Program-made: the position numbers and the translations under genes
Notes under the pieces: generated by a model
The model's database searches: none
Told to the model about the DNA's origin: nothing
The model's input: the letters and a program-made list of their open reading frames with translations, nothing else
Assembly: GCF_001656295.1 (NCBI RefSeq)
Contig: NZ_LXHE01000002.1
Location: forward strand, 372,001-436,000
Direction: 5' to 3'
DNA: 64,000 nucleotides
DNA from: Moraxella catarrhalis
GTDB taxonomy: Bacteria; Pseudomonadota; Gammaproteobacteria; Pseudomonadales; Moraxellaceae
Shown here: one piece after another, positions 38,161-47,140 of the stretch
Layout of the letters: every line of letters starts with the position of its first letter
Position numbering within the stretch: the first letter of the stretch is position 1

Positions 38161-39354
38161 TTACCCAAACACCTGACGGATCTTTTGAAGAGCTAGGTCA
38201 ATTTCATCCTTAGTAATGATCAGTGGCGGTGCAAACCGAATCACGGTGTCATGCGTCTCTTTGCACAAAAGCCCCAACTCTTTGAGTTTTTCGCAATAGG
38301 GGCGAGCAGGTTCATTGAGCTCCATGCCAATAAACAATCCTCGTCCACGCACCTGTTTGATACTGCTGTGATTGATTTTTTGTAGTTCTTCCAAAAAGTA
38401 TTCGCCCAATGTGGCAGAATTTTCAATCAAGCCTTCTTCTATCAAGACATCTAATGCGGTGATGGAGACAGCGCAGGCGAGCGGATTACCGCCAAAGGTT
38501 GAGCCGTGCGAGCCTGGCTCAAAGACGCCCAAGATTTCATTATTTGCCAACACGCATGAGATCGGAAAAACGCCGCCGCCCAAAGCTTTACCAAGAATAT
38601 ACATATCTGGTGTGACATCTTCATGCTCACACGCAAATAGCTTGCCAGTTCGGCCGAGCCCTGCTTGAATCTCATCGGCAATGAATAGCACTTGATTAGC
38701 CTTACAAAGCTCAAAAGCTTGTTTCATAAAGCCTTTTTTAGGAATATTTATCCCTGCTTCGCCTTGGATAGGCTCCATGATAAATGCAACGGTATTTGGG
38801 GTGATGGCAGCTGATAATGCCTCAATATCACCATAAGGCACCAGCTTAATACCACCCAACATTGGACCAAAGCCGCGCTTATATTCAGGATCGGATGACA
38901 GCGATACCGCACCCATGGTGCGACCATGAAAATTGCCCACGCAGGCGATGATCTCGGCCTGATCATCAGCTACCCCTTTGATGTCATACCCCCATCGACG
39001 AGCGGTTTTGATGGCAGTTTCAACCGCTTCAGCGCCTGTATTCATTGGCAAAACCCGATCTTTACCAGCAAGCTGACAAATTTTCTCACTCCATGGTGCC
39101 AGCTGATCATTGTGAAAAGCTCGGCTGGTTAAGGTCACTTTGTCAGCTTGTTGCTTAAGTGTTTGGATAATGCGTGGGTGGCAGTGCCCTTGATTGACCG
39201 CAGAATAAGCGCTTAGCATATCCATATAGCGATTCCCTTCAGGGTCTTCTACCCAAATCCCAGATGCCTGACTGACCACGATGGGCAGTGGCAGATAGTT
39301 TTTGGTGCCGTATTGATCGTTTTGAGCGATGAGTTTTTGTGTTGTCGTTGTCAT
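38161..39354 (-). CDS. rocD: Ornithine aminotransferase
   Basis: 397 residues, class III pyridoxal-phosphate aminotransferase. [19 protein letters not shown] at the N-terminus is the ornithine-aminotransferase form. [38 protein letters not shown] and the PLP lysine in [13 protein letters not shown] are present. It converts ornithine and 2-oxoglutarate to glutamate semialdehyde and glutamate, linking arginine/ornithine use to proline and glutamate. An ArgD role is less likely given the N-terminal motif. AAGGA precedes the start. Confidence 0.88.
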   Translation of the reverse strand: MTTTTQKLIAQNDQYGTKNYLPLPIVVSQASGIWVEDPEGNRYMDMLSAYSAVNQGHCHPRIIQTLKQQADKVTLTSRAFHNDQLAPWSEKICQLAGKDRVLPMNTGAEAVETAIKTARRWGYDIKGVADDQAEIIACVGNFHGRTMGAVSLSSDPEYKRGFGPMLGGIKLVPYGDIEALSAAITPNTVAFIMEPIQGEAGINIPKKGFMKQAFELCKANQVLFIADEIQAGLGRTGKLFACEHEDVTPDMYILGKALGGGVFPISCVLANNEILGVFEPGSHGSTFGGNPLACAVSITALDVLIEEGLIENSATLGEYFLEELQKINHSSIKQVRGRGLFIGMELNEPARPYCEKLKELGLLCKETHDTVIRFAPPLIITKDEIDLALQKIRQVFG

Positions 39355-39400
39355 GACCGTCCTTCTGAATATGACCTAAAAATAAATCCTGCTAAATTGA

Positions 39401-39862
39401 CTATTTAAGATGCTTGATAAACCAATCCATTGCCATCTTGTAGCCCATATCACCTAAGCCACAGATCACTCCAATCGCTTTATCGGACAAATAAGAGTGG
39501 CTACGAAACGGCTCGCGCGCATGAATGTTTGATAAATGCACCTCAATAAATGGCTTATCCATGGCTGATAGAGCATCACGAATCGCCACAGAAGTGTGCG
39601 TATACGCCCCTGGATTGATGATGACACCATCAACGGGATCGGATGATAGCAGCCCTTGCTCACCGATAAAATCGACAATCGCGCCTTCATGATTTGATTG
39701 ATAGGCGATCAGCTCAATACCATGCGATGCAGCTTGGGATGTTAAGTCATTGATAATATCCGTCAAAGTGACTGAGCCATAGACCTCAGGCTCTCGAAGA
39801 CCCAAAAGATGTAAATTAGGTCCATTAATCAAAGCGACTTTTTTGGTGGTTTGGATGCTCAT
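39401..39862 (-). CDS. aroQ: Type II 3-dehydroquinate dehydratase
   Basis: 153 residues, the standard size. [18 protein letters not shown] contains the active-site arginine and tyrosine, followed by [29 protein letters not shown] and [17 protein letters not shown]. It dehydrates 3-dehydroquinate in the shikimate pathway. The start is set at the ATG that gives [16 protein letters not shown]; the frame is open 28 more codons upstream without conservation. Confidence 0.96.
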   Translation of the reverse strand: MSIQTTKKVALINGPNLHLLGLREPEVYGSVTLTDIINDLTSQAASHGIELIAYQSNHEGAIVDFIGEQGLLSSDPVDGVIINPGAYTHTSVAIRDALSAMDKPFIEVHLSNIHAREPFRSHSYLSDKAIGVICGLGDMGYKMAMDWFIKHLK

Positions 39863-40146
39863 AAGGCTAAATATATTTGACAAAAAATTATTGTAGCCAA
39901 TTTCAGCAATTTTGGCAAATGGTTTGAATACAAGATTTTGAGCCACAATATTTCACTATTTTAAAAATAAATGTTCATCATTTAGAAGATTTTAAGGGGC
40001 TAAGTATTTGTTATTGTCTGAAATAATGTTAAGATGAAATTTCAAAATCATTTGTGATTTTTGGCAGGTTTGATGATTGCTCAAATTATCAGACCTACTG
40101 GTACTTAATGGCTCGTCTGTCGATTGAGCACTCAAGGAAATTTGTT

Positions 40147-40353
40147 ATGTCTAAAGAGCAAGGTGTTGTAAAGTGGTTCAATGATGCCAAGGGCTTTGGT
40201 TTCATTCAACGCGAGACTGGCGAAGATGTTTTTGTGCATTTTCGTGCGATTCAAGGGGAAGGCTATCGCTCACTTAAAGAAGGTCAAGCGGTAGAGTTTG
40301 TCGTAACAACAGGCGATAAAGGATTGCAAGCCGAAGAAGTTGTTAAGTTATAA
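40147..40353 (+). CDS. Cold-shock-domain protein (CspA family)
   Basis: 68 residues. [15 protein letters not shown] carries RNP1 and [12 protein letters not shown]2. CspA-type proteins bind single-stranded RNA and DNA as RNA chaperones. AAGGA precedes the ATG at eight bases. The 285-base region upstream contains a long untranslated leader, usual for cold-shock genes, with in-frame codons that are not conserved. An intrinsic terminator follows closely. Confidence 0.95.
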   Translation: MSKEQGVVKWFNDAKGFGFIQRETGEDVFVHFRAIQGEGYRSLKEGQAVEFVVTTGDKGLQAEEVVKL

Positions 40354-40357
40354 ATGC

Positions 40358-40390
40358 AAAAATGGCAATACAGGGCGTATTGCCATTTTT
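40358..40390. terminator. Terminator between csp and pirin genes
   Basis: aaaaatggcaata (40358-40370) and tattgccattttt (40378-40390) are exact complements with a 7-nt loop, between convergent genes. Confidence 0.93.
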
Positions 40391-40407
40391 ATTAAATCGG
40401 TATCTTA

Positions 40408-41331
40408 TCAACGATGATCTGGCACACTCAGTGTGTCTGGAACATCTGGCGCTACCAAGCGACGCAGTTTAGAACCTTCTAAGTTAATATCACCAAAGCG
40501 CTCGTGGTGATTATTCCAATCATCCACAGCTTCTTGTAGGCTTTCAATGTCTTTGCTTATAAAGTTCCACCAAATCACCGTCGGATGTGGCAGCGGCTCA
40601 CCACCAACGAGCATCACATGGGTATCGTCAGTAGCCGACATGGACAAAGAGCCATCCGCACTCGCGCACTCAGACAGCACGACCAATTCATCTTGTTGGT
40701 ATACTTGACCATTGATGGTAAGCTTGCCTTTAATGATCAAGAAGCCATACTCAAAACCATCTTGTTCTTCAATATCAAACTCGGTCACCTGATTAAAACG
40801 CATATCAACGCCAACCAAAGGGCTGTATTGAGTGGTAAGCGCGGTATGACCGTGGTAGCTGCCGGTGGTCAAAATATAATCGATACCATCTTTTGACCAA
40901 GTTGGCAGATCTGGATAATGCTCAAAATTTGGTTCAATCTCTTGATCCATCGGCAGGGCGATCCAAAGCTGAACTGCGTGCAGGTCTTTGACGCCTTCTG
41001 GGGTTTGCTCGGTATGGCTGATACCGCGATGGCTGCCTGTGCCTGCGGTCATGAGATTGACTTGTTTTTGGCGGATCAGCTGACGATGACCTAGGCTGTC
41101 TTGATGCCAAACCTCGCCCGCCAACATCCAAGTAAATGTTTGCAAGTTGATATGTGGATGTAAGCCAACCTGCAAGCCGTCTTCTTCTGCACCAAACTCA
41201 AGCTCATCAGAGCCTGCATGATCCAAAAAGCACCAAGCGCCAATGGTCTTGCGCTGTGGCTGCGGCAACAAGCGAGCAACAGGAATGCCCCCAACATCTT
41301 TGGTCGCTGCAATGTATTTATCAACACTCAT
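40408..41331 (-). CDS. Pirin-family cupin protein
   Basis: 307 residues with a bicupin fold. GLHPHINLQTFTWMLAGEVWHQDSLGH holds the His-x-His metal ligands of the N-terminal cupin, and GTGSHRGISHTEQTP the later His/Glu ligands. Bacterial pirins bind iron and some have quercetin 2,3-dioxygenase activity; the physiological substrate is unknown. AAGGA precedes the ATG. A second, broken pirin lies 1 kb upstream on the same strand. Confidence 0.85.
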   Translation of the reverse strand: MSVDKYIAATKDVGGIPVARLLPQPQRKTIGAWCFLDHAGSDELEFGAEEDGLQVGLHPHINLQTFTWMLAGEVWHQDSLGHRQLIRQKQVNLMTAGTGSHRGISHTEQTPEGVKDLHAVQLWIALPMDQEIEPNFEHYPDLPTWSKDGIDYILTTGSYHGHTALTTQYSPLVGVDMRFNQVTEFDIEEQDGFEYGFLIIKGKLTINGQVYQQDELVVLSECASADGSLSMSATDDTHVMLVGGEPLPHPTVIWWNFISKDIESLQEAVDDWNNHHERFGDINLEGSKLRRLVAPDVPDTLSVPDHR

Positions 41332-41363
41332 TTTTTTTCCTTGAAATTTATCATTGTGCTTAT

Positions 41364-41663
41364 TTATTCGCTTAGTGCGCTATAATTGACTGTATTTGCT
41401 TGATATTCAGGGTGCTTGTCAATGTACTTGTGCACATAAGGGCAAACAGGATCCACCTTTAAGCCCTTGGCTGCTGCGTCATCTAAAATGTGCTTTACCA
41501 GCTATGCAGCAATACCTTGACCGCCAAGCGCTTCTGGCACTTCGGTATAAGTATAAGCAATGTCGCCATCAAATAAGCGGTAATTTTCAAATGCTACATG
41601 TCCATCTTTATGGATTTCAAATCGAGACAGCTCTTTATTATCGATCACTTGATAGTCAGTCAT
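41364..41663 (-). pseudogene. Small GNAT acetyltransferase (GCN5-related, YidJ-like) with in-frame TAG
   Basis: A 99-codon gene beginning MTDYQVIDNKELSRFEIHKD and ending HKYIDKHPEYQANTVNYSALSE. It matches the small GNAT group typified by FEV.DG..AF.eYR, TEVP..l.GqGI and vCPyv..yi.kHPEY. Codon 54 (41504-41502) is TAG, exactly where the acetyl-CoA loop GGQGIAA continues into LVKHIL; a CAG codon would restore it. Otherwise the reading frame is intact across the stop, so the mutation is probably recent. Confidence 0.82.
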
Positions 41664-41825
41664 ATCATATCTTTCGTCATTTTAAAGTCATTTTAAATTT
41701 TAATCGTTAAACTGACCGCCGATCAGTCAAATGGGGTAGCCAGCGTGCATACCTATGCCAATCCTATTCTAGCAAAATCCACTTAAGAAACAAGCGTAGC
41801 TCTGTAGGTGATGACTTGTTATTAA

Positions 41826-41862
41826 AAAAGCTTGCTGATATCGGTAGTATCGGCAAGCTTTT
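41826..41862 (-). terminator. Terminator of the DoxX gene
   Basis: aaaagcttgc (41826-41835) and gcaagctttt (41853-41862) are exact complements, six bases past the DoxX stop on the minus strand. Confidence 0.8.
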
Positions 41863-41867
41863 AAGGA

Positions 41868-42308
41868 TTATCTGTTATAATGGGTTTTATGTTTTATAAA
41901 TTCATACTGACAAACTAATAAACACACCAAAATCCAGAACATCAGATATTCAATCCCGCCAGTATTCCAAAACCAACCAAACCCCGCCACAACAATCAAA
42001 GATCCTAGCGCAAAGACCAAGATAGCGGCAACAATGAAGGCGCTAAAACGTGTGCCAATGCCCAAAACCAGCATCACGCCTACCACAATTTCGGCGATCA
42101 CCGCAAAAATAATCCATAATGAGACTGGTGCATATCCTGCCGCTTCAAAAAATCCCAAAGTTGCTGGATTGATCCCGCCATTGGCAAATTTACCAAAAGC
42201 ATGTGGGATAAAGCCTGCACCCGCCAAGATTCTCAAAGAATTCATCGGATTGCTCAAATCAAATGACTCATTATGAATGCGAAAATCGTCTTTTGTAATC
42301 ATATCCAT
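41868..42308 (-). CDS. DoxX-family inner-membrane protein
   Basis: 146 residues with four membrane helices. The DoxX pattern is present: LRILAGAGFIPHAFGKFANGG, AEIVVGVMLVLGIGTRFSAF and a final WILVCLLV helix. DoxX-like proteins are linked to oxidative or thiol stress and quinone use, without a fixed reaction. It is flanked by pirin-like genes on the same strand, a common grouping. Confidence 0.8.
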   Translation of the reverse strand: MDMITKDDFRIHNESFDLSNPMNSLRILAGAGFIPHAFGKFANGGINPATLGFFEAAGYAPVSLWIIFAVIAEIVVGVMLVLGIGTRFSAFIVAAILVFALGSLIVVAGFGWFWNTGGIEYLMFWILVCLLVCQYEFIKHKTHYNR

Positions 42309-42346
42309 GTTCCTATTATGGATGATTGGTTAAATTATAAGTAAAA

Positions 42347-43126
42347 CTATCGTGATGAACGGGTTAAGACTTGAGTCTGATGGATCAGCATTCTGTGATC
42401 ATCAAAGATAAAAGATCGGCTCATAGGCACTTTAATCAGCAACACTTCAGCATTCGTATCGGCTTGTACATTCAGTGTATCTACTTCCCACACGCCCAAG
42501 CCATCTCGCTCATCTAAAATGGTGTCATTAACACGGATTTTACCTTTAATTACAGAGACATAGACACCGTTATCGGAATTTTTGAGCGTATATTCGCTTG
42601 AGTTGCCATCGTCAAAATGACCAAGATGGAACCAAGCATCTTGATGAATCTAAACGCCTGCATCATCAGCATTGGGCGATAACACTTGACCGAATTCATT
42701 TTTGCCAATCAGGTCAGCCAGACTGATTTGCTGATAGCGTGGGGTGACGCCAGCTTTATTAGGCTGAATCCAAATCTGCAAAAATTTGACAATTTGATCA
42801 GCATTGGCGTTCATTTCGCTGTGAGTGACGCCTGTACCTGCCGACATGACTTGGATGTCGCCATTTTTAATAATGCTGCCATTTCCCATGCTGTCTTTGT
42901 GCGCCAAATCACTACTCAAAGGGATGGAAATAATCTCCATGTCGCGATGCGGGTGCGTGCCAAAGCCTTGACCACCAATGACTTGATCATCATTGATGAC
43001 AAGCAGCGTCCCAAATCCCATGCGTTTTGGGTCATAATAGTGACCAAAACTAAATGTGTGACGGCTTTTTAGCCAGCCATGATTAGCGGTACCGCGACTG
43101 TCAGCTGCGTGATATACAGATTTCAT
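42347..43126 (-). pseudogene. Second pirin-family protein (YhaK/YhhW-like) with in-frame TAG
   Basis: The first 158 codons give MKSVYHAADSRGTANHGWLK, THPHRDMEIISIPL (metal ligands) and SAGTGVTHSEMN, a clear YhhW/YhaK-type pirin. Codon 159 (42652-42650) is TAG. The same frame continues for 100 more codons (IHQDAWFHLGHFDDG, VSVIKGKIRVNDT) to a TAG at 42347, giving the full family length. CAG in place of TAG would restore the family's usual glutamine before IxQDA. A truncated protein would lack the C-terminal cupin. Confidence 0.85.
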
Positions 43127-43450
43127 AAAAACTCCAAAATTTAATCATTCATTGGGTATAGTATAATCAGCAGTCAGCAAATGATAAGGGCGAAAATTCA
43201 AAGATAATTTTGCAAATTTGCAAAGTTAGAACGGTCAAAGTCAAGCCAAGGGCGCTATAACGCCCAGTTTTGTACTATAACTGATGACTGTAAAAAAATC
43301 ATGACACTTAAAGCTTGGCGATATTTGGGCGGGTTTAGATAGCGAGAGGGGGGATTGTGCCAATTTCAGTTGGATTTGATCAAATAATAGATAAAGCCAA
43401 GCGCTTATTAAAATTGAATAAACGCTTGGCTTTGGGTTTTAAACGAGTAC
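43127..43450. other. Intergenic region between the second pirin gene and msbA
   Basis: 324 bases. Apart from the msbA terminator at its left-hand end for that gene, it holds a small hairpin gggcg/cgccc near 43249-43264 and a -10-like element near 43160 on the minus strand. I see no gene. Confidence 0.5.
43393..43433 (-). terminator. Terminator of msbA
   Basis: aaagccaagcgcttatt (43393-43409) and aataaacgcttggcttt (43417-43433) pair with one mismatch around a 7-nt loop, just after the msbA stop on the minus strand. Confidence 0.88.
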
Positions 43451-45307
43451 TTAAGATTCTGTGATGGCGGATGAATTATGGAGCATCGCATAATACCCAT
43501 CTTTTGCCAAAAGCTCTGTATGAGAGCCTTCTTCAATGATTTTTCCGCCGTCCATGACGATGATACGGTCGGCTTGTTCAATCGTGCTTAAGCGGTGAGC
43601 CACAATGATGCTGGTACGACCTGACATTAGACGCTCAAGTGCTTGCTGTACAAGGCGCTCAGACTCATTATCAAGAGCGCTGGTAGCTTCATCTAGCAGC
43701 AGAATCGGCGCATCTTTTAAAATGGCGCGCGCAATCGACACGCGTTGGCGCTGACCCCCTGATAGCAGACTACCATTGGCGCCGATCGGCTGATACAGAC
43801 CTTTTGGGTGCTTGTTGACCAGCTCACTAAGATTGGCGGCTTCTAAAGCTGCCATAACTTCTGCTTCGGTAGCATTTGGGCGTGAGTAACGCACATTTTC
43901 AAATAAGGTATCATCAAATAAAAATATCTCTTGAGAGACTAAGGCGAACTGGCTTCTTAGATTGGTAAGCTTTACTTCTTGAATATTAATATTATCTAAT
44001 AAAATCTCACCAGCAATGGGATTGATAAAGCGCGGCAGTAGGTTGATCGCAGTGGTTTTACCTGATCCTGATCGCCCAACAAAAGCGATTTTTTCGCCAG
44101 GACGGATATCAAGATTAAAATCATCGAGTGCTTTGGTTGTTTCATTGTCATATTGCACGCTGACATGATTAAAATGAATGTAGCCTTTGACATTGCTCAT
44201 CTCGATCGTACCCTCATCATCTTCAGGCTGGGTATCCAAAAAGGTGCACACTGAGTCAGCTGCCAAAAACATCGTCTGCATCGGGATGCTGATATTGGCA
44301 AGATTTTTGATGGGTCCAAACATCTGCATCATCGCCACGATGAACGCCATAAATTCACCAATGGTGGTCAGTCCTTGCTGACTTTGCCATAGGGCAAAAA
44401 ATATCACACCGGCCAATGCTGTGGAACCAACCACTTCGCTGATGGGGGAGCGAGCTGCGTTGGCTTGGCTGATTTTTTTGCCAAGTCGCACGATGATATT
44501 ATTGACTTCAGAGAATTTGGCAGAAGATTGCGCCTGACCACCAAACAGTTTGACCACGCGGTGACCTTGATGGGTTTCATTGACAACATTATTTAATGAA
44601 CCAATACTTTTTTGAGCGTTATCAATAATGTCCTTAAGTCGATTACGATAGTAGCGCGACAGGGCGGACAGTACTGGAAACATAATCATAATAAACAATG
44701 CAAGCTGCCAATTCAGATAAAACAGCACGCACACCAAGCCAATCACAATTAAAGTATCGCGTGTTAAAACGATAAATACATTACTGGCATTACTGATGGA
44801 GTTTTCGGCCATCTGCACCATATTCATCAGCATCTCGCCTGAGGGCATGGTTTGGTGGTGCGCTGATGAAAATGACAGCATTTTATCAAACATATCTCGG
44901 CGAAGATGACCGATGGCGGTGGTGGCTATCCATGCCATCAAATAAGCGCTGATAAAGCGGCAAATCCCACGAAAGATCACCAAGCCCATAAAAAACAGCG
45001 GAACGATCCAAACTTTATTTTTTGTACCCCAAATCATATGCTGAAAGCTTTGGGCATAATACTTTAGCTTCGCGCCTAGTCCATCTCCTGTCAGCATGGG
45101 GATGTTTGTAGGATCGGCAACTGCAAAGCCTTGATTGACAAGTGGGGCAATAAATGCCGCTAAATAACTTTCACTGAGGGCAACCCCAACAATAGCGAGC
45201 AAGGCAAACAAAATGCGTGCTTTGTATGGCTTGATATAAGTCATAAGCCGCATAAAACTTGCGGTATCTTTTTCGGAGAATAGGCCGAAGGTGAGTTTGC
45301 TAATCAT
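43451..45307 (-). CDS. msbA: Lipid A/lipooligosaccharide core flippase MsbA
   Basis: About 618 residues. An ABC transporter membrane domain with six helices (about 25-330) is fused to a nucleotide-binding domain: Walker A GRSGSGKTTA, signature LLSGGQRQRVSIARA, Walker B ILLLDEATSALD, switch IVAHRLS. The homodimer flips lipid A-core across the inner membrane, upstream of the Lpt machinery that includes lptD in this window. ATG 45307 is chosen, with GAGAGG nearby; a TTG eight codons upstream is possible. A GT25 gene lies 38 bases upstream on the same strand. Confidence 0.93.
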   Translation of the reverse strand: MISKLTFGLFSEKDTASFMRLMTYIKPYKARILFALLAIVGVALSESYLAAFIAPLVNQGFAVADPTNIPMLTGDGLGAKLKYYAQSFQHMIWGTKNKVWIVPLFFMGLVIFRGICRFISAYLMAWIATTAIGHLRRDMFDKMLSFSSAHHQTMPSGEMLMNMVQMAENSISNASNVFIVLTRDTLIVIGLVCVLFYLNWQLALFIMIMFPVLSALSRYYRNRLKDIIDNAQKSIGSLNNVVNETHQGHRVVKLFGGQAQSSAKFSEVNNIIVRLGKKISQANAARSPISEVVGSTALAGVIFFALWQSQQGLTTIGEFMAFIVAMMQMFGPIKNLANISIPMQTMFLAADSVCTFLDTQPEDDEGTIEMSNVKGYIHFNHVSVQYDNETTKALDDFNLDIRPGEKIAFVGRSGSGKTTAINLLPRFINPIAGEILLDNINIQEVKLTNLRSQFALVSQEIFLFDDTLFENVRYSRPNATEAEVMAALEAANLSELVNKHPKGLYQPIGANGSLLSGGQRQRVSIARAILKDAPILLLDEATSALDNESERLVQQALERLMSGRTSIIVAHRLSTIEQADRIIVMDGGKIIEEGSHTELLAKDGYYAMLHNSSAITES

Positions 45308-45345
45308 AAGCCTCTCTAAAAATCTATACAATAAACCGCAAATAA

Positions 45346-46176
45346 TTATCTAAATTTTGATTTTGAAAAAAAATACCTATATACATTGTTTGTCAAAGTA
45401 GTAACTTGAACAATGATTCTATGAATTTCTCTAATTATTTTACGCTTGTAACGAGTATATGGTAGTTCGTTTTTAAGTATATTTTCTGATATTTGCGAAT
45501 TATTAATTCTAACCCTGCGATCCGCTTCTAACTGGCTTTTAAAAACATTAATATTATTATTTCCAGCAGTGTTCACTCGGTCGCTTTGCACAACGATAGC
45601 AGGATGCATTTGGAATACATCTATTTCTTTTAAATGAGAATCAAATAAGACATGGTCAATAGGGATGATTTGCTGATAACTTTTGATTATATTTAAAAAT
45701 TTATTAATTGAATGTGTATTTAGGATGTACCCGGCTGCGCCCAAATGAACTGAATTTATTTTTCTCAGTTTTCTATTTCCTGGCAGTCTAAGACCAGTGA
45801 AATCCATATCAACCAATTCTTGAAAGAACTCAAGTTTAACCGTGTCTATGTTTTTTGGTATCCATTTTGTATCACCAAGGTATAAATGAGAGTTATTCCC
45901 CAAATATACATCGTCTTCAAAAATGGCGATATAATACATGTTTTCCTCTAAAGCTTTATGCCATAAGGATAAATGGCTAAATAGACAGGCTAATTCACCT
46001 TTAGTTAATTCAGACGAGCCGACATTGATATTATATCTTTCAGCTAAGTTGTCAACCTGTTCTGGCGTCACTGCATCAAAAAACTCAAAATCCACACCTT
46101 GTTTACCAAACTCGCGTATGATATGATCTCGTCTTGCTGATGCTGTCGTTAAACTGATAACGTAATTTTTCATCAT
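45346..46176 (-). CDS. GT25-family LOS glycosyltransferase (copy 1)
   Basis: 276 residues. YVISLTTASARRDHI at the N-terminus, FFDAVTP, LACLFSHLSLWHKAL, AIFEDDVYLG (metal-binding acidic motif) and IDHVLFDSHL define glycosyltransferase family 25, which includes many LOS galactosyltransferases. It is homologous to the second GT25 protein at 50395-51156 but clearly diverged. Neighbours (msbA, GT4, GT2 genes) point to LOS outer core synthesis. The donor sugar and linkage cannot be read from sequence; a relation to Moraxella Lgt2-type galactosyltransferases is plausible. The region before its start is the duplicated divergent promoter described below. Confidence 0.85.
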   Translation of the reverse strand: MMKNYVISLTTASARRDHIIREFGKQGVDFEFFDAVTPEQVDNLAERYNINVGSSELTKGELACLFSHLSLWHKALEENMYYIAIFEDDVYLGNNSHLYLGDTKWIPKNIDTVKLEFFQELVDMDFTGLRLPGNRKLRKINSVHLGAAGYILNTHSINKFLNIIKSYQQIIPIDHVLFDSHLKEIDVFQMHPAIVVQSDRVNTAGNNNINVFKSQLEADRRVRINNSQISENILKNELPYTRYKRKIIREIHRIIVQVTTLTNNVYRYFFSKSKFR

Positions 46177-46260
46177 AATCTGTTATTGATAAATATGCTC
46201 ATATTATTTACAAATTACTCAGCTTGTCAAGATATACCTTAAAGAATCTTCATGCGATGA
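46171..46260. repeat. Left copy of a duplicated GT25/GT4 intergenic region
   Basis: Ungapped alignment of 46171-46254 with 48321-48404 shows about 65 of 84 identical bases by eye. This copy includes the true start of the GT25 gene (catcat on the plus strand) and, at its right end, ttcatg in the position of the GT4 gene start, but the GT4 ATG is lost (cttaaa instead of ttatga). Confidence 0.75.
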
Positions 46261-46537
46261 TAATTATTAATTTATAATATAGATAACTTTAAATTTGATC
46301 GTATATTCTAAAAATTAAAATATGGTTAATGGTGATTCGAAGACGGATGCTCTGAGTGACTGTTATTTTTGAGGATGTGATTGAAATGCCTTCAAGAAAA
46401 TTATCAGGGAAAACCTTAGAATCAATCTATCAAAAATTAAAGGTATAATCGCTAATTGATTAAGTTATATCTACTAAAATAATATTTGTGATTGATTTAA
46501 AATTATTTTTGGGAGGTTTAAATAGTACATCATTTTA
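46261..46537. other. Non-coding stretch inside the module's left end
   Basis: 277 AT-rich bases between the left repeat and the end of the methyltransferase gene. A short frame at about 46386-46448 (MPSRKLSGKTLESIYQKLKV) may be a relic of a transposase or other gene but is too short to assign. Confidence 0.4.
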
Positions 46538-47140
46538 TCAAACCTTTTTCAAGATAGCATTAAACCATTGCTCACTTCTGTCTTTTCTATTGTCTCGCGT
46601 GATCCAAGTTTTGATTGTTTGGGCGTTAAGATGGTTATTGATATCAGACCACCGCTTGTCATTCATATCACAAAAATATCGCCCATCCTTTAGTCTATCC
46701 TGGTCGCCATATTTAAAGGATAAATAAATGATACCATTTTCTATCAATAAATTTAGAAGTGTATTTATTAAATTGACTAAATGATCAAAAGGAATGTGCA
46801 ATAAAGAAGCACAAGCCCAAATCCCTGAAAATTTACCTTGCCAAGCTTGTTGGTAAATTTCATCAAAATTAAGGCATAGCCAGTCTATGTGTGGAGTGTT
46901 GGCGTTTTTTGCCAGGTCAATCAAATTCTGACTGCCGTCAATGGCGGTGACATAATAGCCCAAATCGCCAAAATATCGACTATCGCGACCTGAGCCACAA
47001 CCCACATCCAATATATGCAGGGCGTCTTTTGGTAGGTTGTGCAAAAATGGCTGATAAATGTCCGTCATATCCACATTAATGGTGTCATGATAAAATTGCA
47101 AAGCATGATTTTCATAAAAGCTGAGTGTGGTATTTTTCAT
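46538..47140 (-). CDS. Class I SAM-dependent methyltransferase coupled to an HNH nuclease gene
   Basis: 200 residues. SAM-binding motif I is HILDVGCGSGRDSRYF near residue 44, followed by VTAIDGS and WLCLNFDEI; FSGIWACASLLHIP lies where the family's post-core motif is. There is no NPPY or PC motif, so a nucleic-acid N6/N4/C5 base methyltransferase is not indicated; it resembles methyltransferase-11/TehB-like small-molecule or protein methyltransferases. Its ATG overlaps the stop of the nuclease frame as TGATG, so translation is coupled. The reading frame is intact, in contrast to its partner. Confidence 0.8.
   Translation of the reverse strand: MKNTTLSFYENHALQFYHDTINVDMTDIYQPFLHNLPKDALHILDVGCGSGRDSRYFGDLGYYVTAIDGSQNLIDLAKNANTPHIDWLCLNFDEIYQQAWQGKFSGIWACASLLHIPFDHLVNLINTLLNLLIENGIIYLSFKYGDQDRLKDGRYFCDMNDKRWSDINNHLNAQTIKTWITRDNRKDRSEQWFNAILKKV

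Noticed and set aside
41364-42652. TAG recoded as an amino acid throughout the genome
   Set aside because: TAG is also used as a normal stop in this window (for example at the end of rlmKL and of the LysM gene), so general recoding is unlikely.
46386-46448. Transposase relic at the left end of the nuclease-methyltransferase module
   Set aside because: Only about 20 codons, with no recognisable catalytic motif.
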